Assembly: GCA_934553185.1 (NCBI GenBank)
Contig: CAKTFF010000020.1
Location: 1 to 14,432 of the forward strand
DNA length: 14,432 nt
Direction: 5' to 3'
Origin: an uncultured Devosia sp.
GTDB lineage: Bacteria > Pseudomonadota > Alphaproteobacteria > Rhizobiales > Devosiaceae
The position numbers and the translations under genes are program-made. Below, in pieces: positions 1 through 6,035 of the stretch (position 1 is the first letter of the stretch; every line of letters begins with the position of its first letter). The notes beneath the pieces are model-generated. The model was not told where the DNA came from, searched no databases, and was given only the letters and a program-made list of their open reading frames with translations.

Positions 1-173
1 AGCTGAACCTGACCTTTGTTCTGGTCAGCCATGACCTGGCGGTGATCAGCTATATGTGCGAGCGACTGATGGTGATGCGCAGTGCGGAACCAGTCGAAAT
101 CCTGTCGCGCGCCCAGTTGCGGGCCGGCGAGATCAGCAGCGACTATACCCGCTCGCTGATCGCCGCAGCCTGA
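1..173 (+). CDS. ABC transporter ATP-binding protein, C-terminal end (peptide/oligopeptide type), partial
   Basis: Only the last 56 codons are inside the window; the reading frame begins at base 3 and ends at TGA 171-173. The fragment opens with the strand before the H-loop and shows VSHDLAVI, whose histidine senses the ATP gamma-phosphate in ABC ATPases. It continues YMCERLMVMR and ends YTRSLIAAA. The spacing and the closing YTR-L-AA pattern match the ATPases of dipeptide/oligopeptide importers (DppD/DppF, OppD/OppF), which sit on the cytoplasmic face and power uptake. The MRxGxIVE segment typical of this group reads MRSAEPVE here, so the usual glycine is missing. The protein stops soon after the YTR motif, so any longer C-terminal oligo-HPY region is absent. 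The stop codon overlaps the slyX ribosome binding site. Substrate and partners cannot be told from this fragment. Confidence 0.8.
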   Translation, partial: LNLTFVLVSHDLAVISYMCERLMVMRSAEPVEILSRAQLRAGEISSDYTRSLIAAA

Positions 174-182
174 GGAGCAACC

Positions 183-395
183 ATGAGCGACGACACCTTT
201 GTTGAGCGGCTCGAAGCGCTCGAAACCCGCATCGCCTTCCAGGACCAGACCATCGAAGAGCTCAACGCCACCATCACCGCGCAATGGCGGCAGATCGACC
301 TGCTGACCCGCAAGCTCGATCAGATGGAAGAGCAGGTCCGCTCCGGCGTCCACATCGCCGATCCATCGACCGAGCCGCCGCCGCCGCACTACTGA
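183..395 (+). CDS. slyX: SlyX family protein
   Basis: A 70-residue protein with the SlyX signature. Residues 4-52 form a heptad-like, charged coiled coil (ERLEALETRIAFQDQTIEEL and onward, then RQIDLLTRKLDQM), and the protein ends in the family's hallmark proline run followed by His-Tyr (PPPPHY). The biochemical role of SlyX is not established; the name comes from its position next to slyD in enteric bacteria. The start is supported by AGGAG at 173-177, which overlaps the TGA of the upstream ABC ATPase with 9 bases between the two genes, so the pair is probably co-transcribed and coupled. There is no signal peptide or membrane segment, so it is predicted to be cytosolic. Transcription likely ends at the hairpin just downstream. 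Confidence 0.9.
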   Translation: MSDDTFVERLEALETRIAFQDQTIEELNATITAQWRQIDLLTRKLDQMEEQVRSGVHIADPSTEPPPPHY

Positions 396-401
396 AACAA
401 A

Positions 402-423
402 AAGGCCCGCCGAAGCGGGCCTT
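402..423. terminator. Bidirectional hairpin terminator between slyX and pntB
   Basis: A perfect 9-bp stem, AAGGCCCGC (402-410) with GCGGGCCTT (415-423), closes a CGAA tetraloop. It sits between two convergent genes, 6 bases after the slyX stop and 5 bases beyond the pntB stop. On the minus strand the stem is followed by TTTTTGTTTC, a proper U-tract, so it is a strong intrinsic terminator for the pnt transcript. On the plus strand only TT follows, so termination of slyX should be weaker. Confidence 0.88.
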
Positions 424-428
424 AGAAG

Positions 429-1835
429 TCAGTGTCCGAGGCTCTTGACGATATCCTCGGTGACCTTCTTGGCATCGCCAAACAGCATCATGGTGTTGTC
501 GCGGAAGAATAGCTCGTTCTGCACGCCCGCATAACCCGCAGCCATGCCGCGCTTGATAAACAGCACCGTGCCCGCATCCTCGACATTGAGCACCGGCATG
601 CCATAGATCGGCGACGTCGTGTCGGTCTTGGCCGACGGATTGGTCACGTCATTGGCGCCGATCACGAAGGCCACGTCGGATTGGGCAAATTCCGAGTTGA
701 TGTCCTCGAGCTCGAACACTTCGTCATAGGGCACATTGGCTTCCGCCAGCAGCACGTTCATATGCCCCGGCATGCGGCCCGCCACGGGATGGATCGCATA
801 CTTGACGGTCACGCCTTCTTTTTTCAGCATATCGGCCATTTCGCGCAGAGCGTGCTGCGCCTGCGCCACCGCCATGCCATAGCCGGGCACGATGATGACC
901 TTGCCCGCATTCTTCATCAGGAAGGCAGCGTCTTCTGCCGCACCCTGCTTGACCGGACGATCATCTTCCGCCGCGGCTGCCGAGGACGCGCTGTCCCCGC
1001 CGAACCCGCCCAGGATCACCGAGATAAACGAGCGGTTCATGGCCTTGCACATAATGTAGCTCAGGATCGCGCCCGAAGAGCCCACCAGGGCGCCGGTAAT
1101 GATCAGCGCCGTATTGCCCAGTGTGAAACCGATGCCCGCTGCCGCCCAGCCCGAATAGGAGTTGAGCATGGAAACGACCACCGGCATATCCGCGCCGCCG
1201 ATCGGGATGATCATCAGCCCGCCCAGCACCAGCGCCAACAGCGTGATAGCCCAGAACAGCCAAGGCTCAGCCGACGTGGTGAACGCCCAGACAAGCAAGA
1301 CAATGATGACGGCAAGGGCGATGTGAATGGCATGCCGCGCCGGCAGGATGATGGGCTTGCCGCTCATATTGCCGTTGAGCTTGGCAAAGGCGATCACCGA
1401 CCCGGTAAAGGTAAAGGCGCCGATCGCCACGCCGATGCTCATTTCCACCAGCGCCTGCGCATGGATGTCGCCCGGAATACCGATGCCGAAGGCTTCGGGC
1501 GCATAAAGCGCCGCAGCCGCCACGAACACGGCGGCAAGGCCAACCAGCGAGTGGAAGGCCGCCACCAATTGCGGCATGTCGGTCATTTTGACCGTCCGCG
1601 CCATATAGGCGCCGATGCCGCCACCAATCCCTAGCCCGGCTATGATCAGCAGCCAGCTGATCCAGTCGCTCGGCGCCGCCACCATCAGCGTGGTGACGAT
1701 GGCAATCCCCATGCCCACCATGCCGAACGTATTGCCCTGCCGCGAAGAGCGCGGGCTCGACAGCCCCCGCAGCGCCAAGATGAACAGCACGCCTGACACG
1801 AGATAAAGAAGCGCTGCAAAATCTGCAGAAATCAT
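429..1835 (-). CDS. pntB: NAD(P) transhydrogenase subunit beta (PntB)
   Basis: A 468-residue protein, close to the 462 of E. coli PntB. It forms part of the proton-translocating transhydrogenase of the inner membrane, which uses the proton gradient to pass hydride from NADH to NADP+. The N-terminal ~270 residues are a series of hydrophobic helices (membrane domain II). H95 in AAFHSLVGLAAVF and D216 in GGADMPVV match the E. coli beta-His91 and beta-Asp213 linked to proton transfer. After an Ala/Ser-rich linker (about 280-300), the NADP(H)-binding domain III carries GYGMAVAQAQ (318-327), HPVAGRMPGHMNVLLAEA (349-366), GANDVTNP (393-400) and KRGMAAGYAG (428-437). The start lies 5 bases after the pntAb stop, and an AAGAAGG-like site sits inside the pntAb end. 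It is the last gene of its operon, ending at the hairpin at 402-423. No key residue is missing. Confidence 0.97.
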   Translation of the reverse strand: MISADFAALLYLVSGVLFILALRGLSSPRSSRQGNTFGMVGMGIAIVTTLMVAAPSDWISWLLIIAGLGIGGGIGAYMARTVKMTDMPQLVAAFHSLVGLAAVFVAAAALYAPEAFGIGIPGDIHAQALVEMSIGVAIGAFTFTGSVIAFAKLNGNMSGKPIILPARHAIHIALAVIIVLLVWAFTTSAEPWLFWAITLLALVLGGLMIIPIGGADMPVVVSMLNSYSGWAAAGIGFTLGNTALIITGALVGSSGAILSYIMCKAMNRSFISVILGGFGGDSASSAAAAEDDRPVKQGAAEDAAFLMKNAGKVIIVPGYGMAVAQAQHALREMADMLKKEGVTVKYAIHPVAGRMPGHMNVLLAEANVPYDEVFELEDINSEFAQSDVAFVIGANDVTNPSAKTDTTSPIYGMPVLNVEDAGTVLFIKRGMAAGYAGVQNELFFRDNTMMLFGDAKKVTEDIVKSLGH

Positions 1836-1840
1836 CGAGA

Positions 1841-2203
1841 TCAGCCCTTCTTCTTGTACATGGCCAGCATACGCTGGGTGACGAGGAACCCGCCAAAAAT
1901 GTTGACGCTGGCAAACACCAGCGCAATGAAGCCAAAGGCCTTGGACACCCAGTTCCCGTCAGCCGCGAGCTGAACGCCCACAGCCAGCAGCGCGCCCACC
2001 ACGATCACTGAGGAAATCGCATTGGTGACGCTCATCAGCGGGGTATGCAGCGCTGGGGTCACCGACCACACGACGAAATAGCCCACAAAGATCGCCAGCA
2101 CGAAAATGGCGAGGCGGAAGGTGAATGGGTCGATGGCGCCACCGGTGGCGGCATGAACAACTGCTGCGGCGACATCGGCGCCCTGTTCGGTCGTCGCTTC
2201 CAT
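1841..2203 (-). CDS. pntAb: NAD(P) transhydrogenase subunit alpha part 2, membrane segment (PntAb)
   Basis: A 120-residue integral membrane protein that corresponds to the C-terminal membrane part of E. coli PntA, encoded separately as in Rhodospirillum rubrum and many alphaproteobacteria. A short polar N-terminus is followed by three hydrophobic segments (about 28-48, 58-80 and 87-107) and a positively charged end (KKKG). The family motif [22 protein letters not shown] spans about 45-66, and [17 protein letters not shown] is also recognisable. It joins PntB in membrane domain II. Its ATG shares one base with the TAA of pntAa (TAATG on the minus strand), and a GGGAG site at 2211-2215 is spaced 7 bases before it, so translation is probably coupled and keeps the subunits in step. 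Confidence 0.96.
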   Translation of the reverse strand: MEATTEQGADVAAAVVHAATGGAIDPFTFRLAIFVLAIFVGYFVVWSVTPALHTPLMSVTNAISSVIVVGALLAVGVQLAADGNWVSKAFGFIALVFASVNIFGGFLVTQRMLAMYKKKG

Positions 2204-3777
2204 TACACTTCTCCCTCAGATGCAGGAGGCTTGGGCTCCCCTGCCATTTGTTCAGGCTCGGCAGGCGGCTGCTGGACGGTGCTGGCCGCCTTGACCGCAC
2301 GCTTCCGCACCGGCTTGATCACCGTGGGCGACACCGCCGCCGCCGCGTCGATCACAGCTGCCGCCTTCTTGGTTGCCGCGCGCTTGGGCCGTGCCGGTGT
2401 AGGCTCGGCCGCAACCGGGATGGACTGCTCGACGCCCGGCGCCGCCTTGTTGGGCGTATCGGCCATGGCGGGCACCACAGCCTTGCGCACCGCCGGCTTC
2501 TTGGTTGGCGGTGCAGTGGCAATGGTGCGGAAAGCAGCACTACCGCTGGTTGGCGCCGCCTCGCTCGGCGCAACGTTCCGCGCGGGAGCCGACGCCGGCG
2601 TTGCTGCCGGTTCGGTGCTCGGCGTTGGAGCGGCTGCAGGGGGCGCTGCATTGGCAAAGCTGGGGTGAACCACGGCGCCTTCGCGGGTCAGCACCGTTGC
2701 CTTGACCAGTTCGTCGTCCCAGTTCACCGCGAGCTTTTTTTCCTTGGCGTCGATCAGCGTCGTCAAAAACGCCAGGAGATTGCGGGCATAAAGCTGGCTC
2801 GCCGTCGTAGGAATGCGGCCCTGCATATTGGTGTAGCCGATAATGGTCACGCCCTGATGCTCGATCACCTGGCCAGGCACCGTCAGCTCGACATTGCCCC
2901 CGCGTTCGGCGGCAAGATCGACGATCACCGAACCGGGCGCCATCGATTCCACCATGGCGCGCGTGATCAGTCGCGGCGCTGGCCGCCCGGGGATCAATGC
3001 AGTGGTGATGACGATGTCCTGCTTGGCGATATGCTGCGCAGTCAGCTCAGCCTGCTTGGCCTGGTATTCCGCGCTCATCTGCTTGGCATAGCCGCCTGCC
3101 GTTTCGGCCTGCTTGAATTCCTCGTCCTCGACGGCAACGAACTTGCCGCCCAGCGACTCCACCTGCTCCTTGGCAGCCGGACGCACGTCGGTCGCCGAGA
3201 CGACGGCACCCAGGCGCTTGGCTGTTGCAATGGCCTGCAATCCCGCTACGCCTGCGCCCATCACGAAAGCCTTGGCCGGACGAACCGTGCCTGCCGCCGT
3301 CATCATCATGGGGAGCGCGCGATCAAACGCTGCCGCAGCCTCTACCACGCCCTGATAGCCGGCAAGGTTGGCCTGCGAAGACAGGATATCCATCACCTGC
3401 GCGCGGGTGATGCGCGGCATGAATTCCATGGACATGGCGGTGACGCCGGCCTGCGCCAGAGCAGCCACATCGGCCTCATTGCCATAGGGATCAAGCGCCC
3501 CGATCACCAGCGCGCCCCGAGCAACACCCCCGAGCGCCGAAGCCGGCGGGCGCCGAACCGTCAGCACCACGTCTGCCCCGGCAAGCGCTGCTTCTACCGT
3601 CTCGGTCACGCTCGCGCCCGAAGCGGCATAGTCCGCATCAAGGATTCGCGAGCCCTGGCCGGCTCCCTGCTCCACCGAAACGCTGGCGCCCAGCGCCACA
3701 AGCTTGCCGACGGTTTCAGGGGTTGCCGCAACGCGGTTTTCCCCCTCGAAACGCTCGCGGACGATCGCAACCTTCAT
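2203..3777 (-). CDS. pntAa: NAD(P) transhydrogenase subunit alpha part 1, NAD(H)-binding (PntAa), with long Ala/Pro/Lys-rich C-terminal tail
   Basis: This is the peripheral NAD(H)-binding domain I of the proton-pumping transhydrogenase, on the cytoplasmic side. The N-terminus ([20 protein letters not shown]) and the alanine-dehydrogenase-like fold are typical. A Rossmann site GAGVAG (174-179) is followed by TDVRP (196-200). [13 protein letters not shown] (259-271) and [13 protein letters not shown] (321-333) are further family motifs. The domain proper ends near residue 375. Free-standing PntAa proteins are usually about 370-400 residues (384 in R. rubrum), but this one has 524. The extra ~150 residues are almost entirely Ala, Pro, Thr, Val, Lys and Arg, with histone-H1-like pieces ([37 protein letters not shown]) and an acidic end. 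The tail stays in frame through to the TAATG junction with pntAb. The start is set by AGGAG (3785-3789), 7 bases before the ATG. Function is certain for residues 1-375; the role of the tail is unknown. Confidence 0.95.
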   Translation of the reverse strand: MKVAIVRERFEGENRVAATPETVGKLVALGASVSVEQGAGQGSRILDADYAASGASVTETVEAALAGADVVLTVRRPPASALGGVARGALVIGALDPYGNEADVAALAQAGVTAMSMEFMPRITRAQVMDILSSQANLAGYQGVVEAAAAFDRALPMMMTAAGTVRPAKAFVMGAGVAGLQAIATAKRLGAVVSATDVRPAAKEQVESLGGKFVAVEDEEFKQAETAGGYAKQMSAEYQAKQAELTAQHIAKQDIVITTALIPGRPAPRLITRAMVESMAPGSVIVDLAAERGGNVELTVPGQVIEHQGVTIIGYTNMQGRIPTTASQLYARNLLAFLTTLIDAKEKKLAVNWDDELVKATVLTREGAVVHPSFANAAPPAAAPTPSTEPAATPASAPARNVAPSEAAPTSGSAAFRTIATAPPTKKPAVRKAVVPAMADTPNKAAPGVEQSIPVAAEPTPARPKRAATKKAAAVIDAAAAVSPTVIKPVRKRAVKAASTVQQPPAEPEQMAGEPKPPASEGEV

Positions 3778-3793
3778 AAGAAAACTCCTGCCC

Positions 3794-3812
3794 GCCTGCC
3801 AAACGGACAGGC
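3794..3812 (-). other. Small hairpin just upstream of the pntAa ribosome binding site
   Basis: On the minus strand, GCCTG-T-CC pairs with GG-CAGGC around a GTTT loop: seven pairs and one bulged T. It ends four bases before the AGGAG of pntAa (3785-3789). No U-tract follows, so it is not an intrinsic terminator. It could be an RNA processing or stability element, or a chance hairpin. Confidence 0.3.
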
Positions 3813-3841
3813 TCTATTAGGTGCCTGTATGCGCCCTGCGA

Positions 3842-4009
3842 TCAGGGTTGGATAAGGAAGTAGAGAACCACTAACGCAACAGCGAGGCCGATGCTGATCC
3901 ACTTCACCGCAACAAGGAAGCCGTTATAGGTCGCTTCATGCTGGGCATAGTCCATCGGCGATTCCAGCTGCGGTTCGGTGTGATGGGCTGGGTGGTGATG
4001 TGTGGCCAT
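3842..4009 (-). CDS. aa3-type cytochrome c oxidase subunit IV, small membrane protein
   Basis: A 55-residue protein found by translating the minus strand between pntAa and pepF. It begins MATHHHPAHHTEPQLESP, with a His-rich N-terminus, and continues MDYAQHEATYNGFL (19-32), the signature of the alphaproteobacterial aa3 oxidase subunit IV family (bacterial COX4-like, PF07835). One transmembrane helix follows (about 33-53, VAVKWISIGLAVALVVLYFL), and the protein ends in IQP. In Paracoccus and Rhodobacter oxidases this single-helix subunit binds the side of the core complex and is not needed for activity. It lies 45 bases after pepF and 64 bases before pntAa on the same strand, with no terminator on either side, so it is probably in that transcript. 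The ribosome site (GAGAGA) is weak. The main cox operon is not in the window. Its small size makes it easy to miss. Confidence 0.9.
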   Translation of the reverse strand: MATHHHPAHHTEPQLESPMDYAQHEATYNGFLVAVKWISIGLAVALVVLYFLIQP

Positions 4010-4054
4010 GATTGTGTCTCTCGTCGTCGAAAAAGTAGCGGCTTGAAGGGTGGT

Positions 4055-5857
4055 TCAGGGGGCGCTCGCCTCGAGCTCGTCGATCAACCCTTCGATCATC
4101 GACAGGCCCAGCGACCAGAATTGGGGATCCTTGGCGTCCAGCCCAAAGGGCGCCAGCAGCTCTGAATGATGCTTGCTCCCCCCGGCCTGCAACAGCGCGA
4201 AATAGCGTTCGGCAAAGCCTTCCTGGGACTTTTCATACTGCGCGTAAAGCGAGTTCACAAGGCAATCCCCGAAGGCGTAGGCATAGACGTAGAAGGGTGA
4301 GTGGATGAAGTGGGGAATATAAGCCCAGAACACCCCGTAGCCCTCATTCTGCTCGATCGCGTCGCCCAACGACTCCCGCTGCACGTCGAGCCAGATCTGA
4401 TTGATTTCTTCAGTCCGCAACTCGCCCTGCCGACGCGCTGTGTGAACGCGCCGCTCGAAGCTGTAAAAGGCGATCTGGCGCACCACCGTATTGAGCATGT
4501 CCTCGACCTTGGAAGACAGTAGCGCAAAGCGCTGTTGCGGGTCGGTGGTGTTGTTGAGAAGGTGCCGGAAGGTTAGCATTTCGCCAAACACGCTCGCCGT
4601 TTCCGCCAGCGTCAGTGGTGTATTGGCGAGGATCGGCCCCTGGTCGGCCGCCAGCCGCTGGTGCACGCCATGACCCAGTTCGTGCGCCAGCGTCATGATA
4701 TCGCGCGAGCGGCCCAGATAGTTCAGCATCAAAAAGGGATGGGCGCTCGGCACGGTCGGATGGGCAAAGGCGCCCGAAAGCTTGCCGTCGCCAGTGGGCG
4801 CATCGATCCAGCCTGAGCCAAAGAACGGCGCTGCAACCTCGGCCAGCCGCGGCGAAAACTTGCCATAGGCTTCCATGACGGTGCTGACGGCGCTGTCCCA
4901 GTCCCAGACCCGCTCGTCGCTGGTGGGCAGCGGCGCATTGCGGTCCCAGGCGTTGAGCTTTTCCTTGCCGAACCACTTGGCCTTCATCCGGTAATAGCGA
5001 TGCGACAAACGCGGATAAGCCTCTTCCACCGCCTTTTGCAGCGCATCAACCACTTCGCGCTCCACCGAATTGGCCATGTGCCGGGAGTCCGCGATATCCT
5101 CGTATCCGCGCCAGCGGTCGGAAATCTCCTTGTCCTTGGCCAGAACATTGGTGATGTGGGTGAAAAGGCGCGTGTTCTCGGCGAGCGTCTTGCCCAGCGC
5201 CTTGAAGGCGGCTTCCCGCTTGCGCTCGTCCTTTTCGCTCAACAGATGCAGCGCTGACTCCATGTTGAGCCTTTCGCCATCCACCTCGAATTTAAGGCCC
5301 GACAGCGTCTCGTCGAACAGGCGGTTCCAGGCCGAAAAGGCCGTCACGGACTTGTCGTGGAACAGTTCCTCCAGTTTATCATCGAGCTGATAAGGCCTGG
5401 CCTTGCGCAACTCGGCAAACCAGGTGCGATAGCGCGCCAGCTCCGGGTCGGCGGCGAAGGCCGTTTCGAGGTCCGCATCCTCGATCCGGTTGAGTTCAAG
5501 TTCAAAAAACAGCACGCGGGTGGAAAGGCTGGTCAGCGCCTCATTGGTGTCGCCCATGAACTTGGCGCGATCGGGATCGGTCGATTTCTGCGCATACTGC
5601 AAAAACGCAAAAGACCCGATCCTGCCGCTGAGATCGCCCAGCTTTTCGCTGTCCTTGATCGCTTCGATCAGCTTGCCCGCTTTGGTGAGTTCGGCCAACT
5701 TGCCCTTGTAATCAGCCTCGAAGCGGACTGCGAGCGCCTTGGCCTCATCCATAGCCGCCTTGAACTCGGGGCTGTCCTTGCCCGGATAAAGATCGCTCAA
5801 ATCCCAGACCGGCAAGGCGCCGAGCTCGTTATGGCCTTTTTGGGCAGTGGCGGTCAT
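4055..5857 (-). CDS. pepF: M3 family oligoendopeptidase (PepF-type zinc metallopeptidase)
   Basis: A 600-residue cytosolic zinc peptidase of family M3 (oligoendopeptidase F clade), which cuts short peptides during peptide turnover. The first ~200 residues are the helical PepF N-terminal region, starting GALPVWDLSDLYPGKDSPEF. The peptidase domain carries HELGH at 392-396 (two histidine zinc ligands and the catalytic glutamate). It is followed by LAETASVFGEML, where E419 is the probable third ligand, 27 residues after the first histidine, as expected for the family. SAHPFLMLNYLGRSRDIMTLAHE and, near the end, GYGVFWAYIPHFIHSPFYVYAYAFG are further M3 features. There is no signal peptide or membrane span. 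The start has CGGAG 8 bases upstream. It is the first gene of the minus-strand run towards pntB and is divergent from the response regulator. Length and active site are intact. The exact substrate is not predictable. Confidence 0.95.
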   Translation of the reverse strand: MTATAQKGHNELGALPVWDLSDLYPGKDSPEFKAAMDEAKALAVRFEADYKGKLAELTKAGKLIEAIKDSEKLGDLSGRIGSFAFLQYAQKSTDPDRAKFMGDTNEALTSLSTRVLFFELELNRIEDADLETAFAADPELARYRTWFAELRKARPYQLDDKLEELFHDKSVTAFSAWNRLFDETLSGLKFEVDGERLNMESALHLLSEKDERKREAAFKALGKTLAENTRLFTHITNVLAKDKEISDRWRGYEDIADSRHMANSVEREVVDALQKAVEEAYPRLSHRYYRMKAKWFGKEKLNAWDRNAPLPTSDERVWDWDSAVSTVMEAYGKFSPRLAEVAAPFFGSGWIDAPTGDGKLSGAFAHPTVPSAHPFLMLNYLGRSRDIMTLAHELGHGVHQRLAADQGPILANTPLTLAETASVFGEMLTFRHLLNNTTDPQQRFALLSSKVEDMLNTVVRQIAFYSFERRVHTARRQGELRTEEINQIWLDVQRESLGDAIEQNEGYGVFWAYIPHFIHSPFYVYAYAFGDCLVNSLYAQYEKSQEGFAERYFALLQAGGSKHHSELLAPFGLDAKDPQFWSLGLSMIEGLIDELEASAP

Positions 5858-5951
5858 GGGGCAAACTCCGGCTGGTTCATTGCGGCGGACCTTAACGAGG
5901 CCATGGGCTGATTGGAAGGGTCGGCGGCGGCGCCCTGACCATCCCCCATGA

Positions 5952-5967
5952 TTAATCGGCTCTTAAC
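5952..5967 (+). promoter_or_regulatory. Candidate CtrA binding site (TTAA-N7-TTAAC)
   Basis: The sequence TTAATCGGCTCTTAAC is an exact match to the full alphaproteobacterial CtrA consensus TTAA-N7-TTAAC. It lies in the 178-base divergent gap between pepF and the response regulator, ending 68 bases before the regulator's ATG. TTAA tetramers are scarce in this GC-rich window and almost never paired at this spacing, which makes chance less likely. CtrA is the cell-cycle master regulator of Hyphomicrobiales and Caulobacterales. Binding here is an inference. Confidence 0.55.
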
Positions 5968-5993
5968 ACCCATTGGCCATTCTGCTCCCAAAA

Positions 5994-6013
5994 CGGCACA
6001 CGATTCGATGCCG
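5994..6013. promoter_or_regulatory. Dyad CGGCA-N10-TGCCG enclosing a GANTC site
   Basis: Inverted arms CGGCA (5994-5998) and TGCCG (6009-6013) are 10 bases apart and lie 22 bases before the response regulator ATG. The spacer contains GATTC (6002-6006), a target of the cell-cycle methylase CcrM. The 15-base centre-to-centre distance is compatible with a dimeric regulator but is not an exact helical repeat. It could be an autoregulatory operator; equally, 5-bp arms can arise by chance. Confidence 0.25.
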
Positions 6014-6035
6014 CAACAAGAAGACTGGAGACTAA

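Noticed and set aside
681..1634. 317-codon open frame on the plus strand opposite pntB
   Set aside because: Arg/His/Asp-rich shadow translation; the minus strand encodes a full, well-conserved PntB.
2125..3855. 576-codon open frame on the plus strand opposite pntAa
   Set aside because: The product is dominated by Arg, His and Gly and has no recognisable domain; it is the antisense shadow of a clear pntAa gene in GC-rich DNA.
5994..6013. Possible sigma-54 promoter (CGGCAC followed by TGCC) before the response regulator
   Set aside because: The GG to GC spacing is 13 bases instead of 10.
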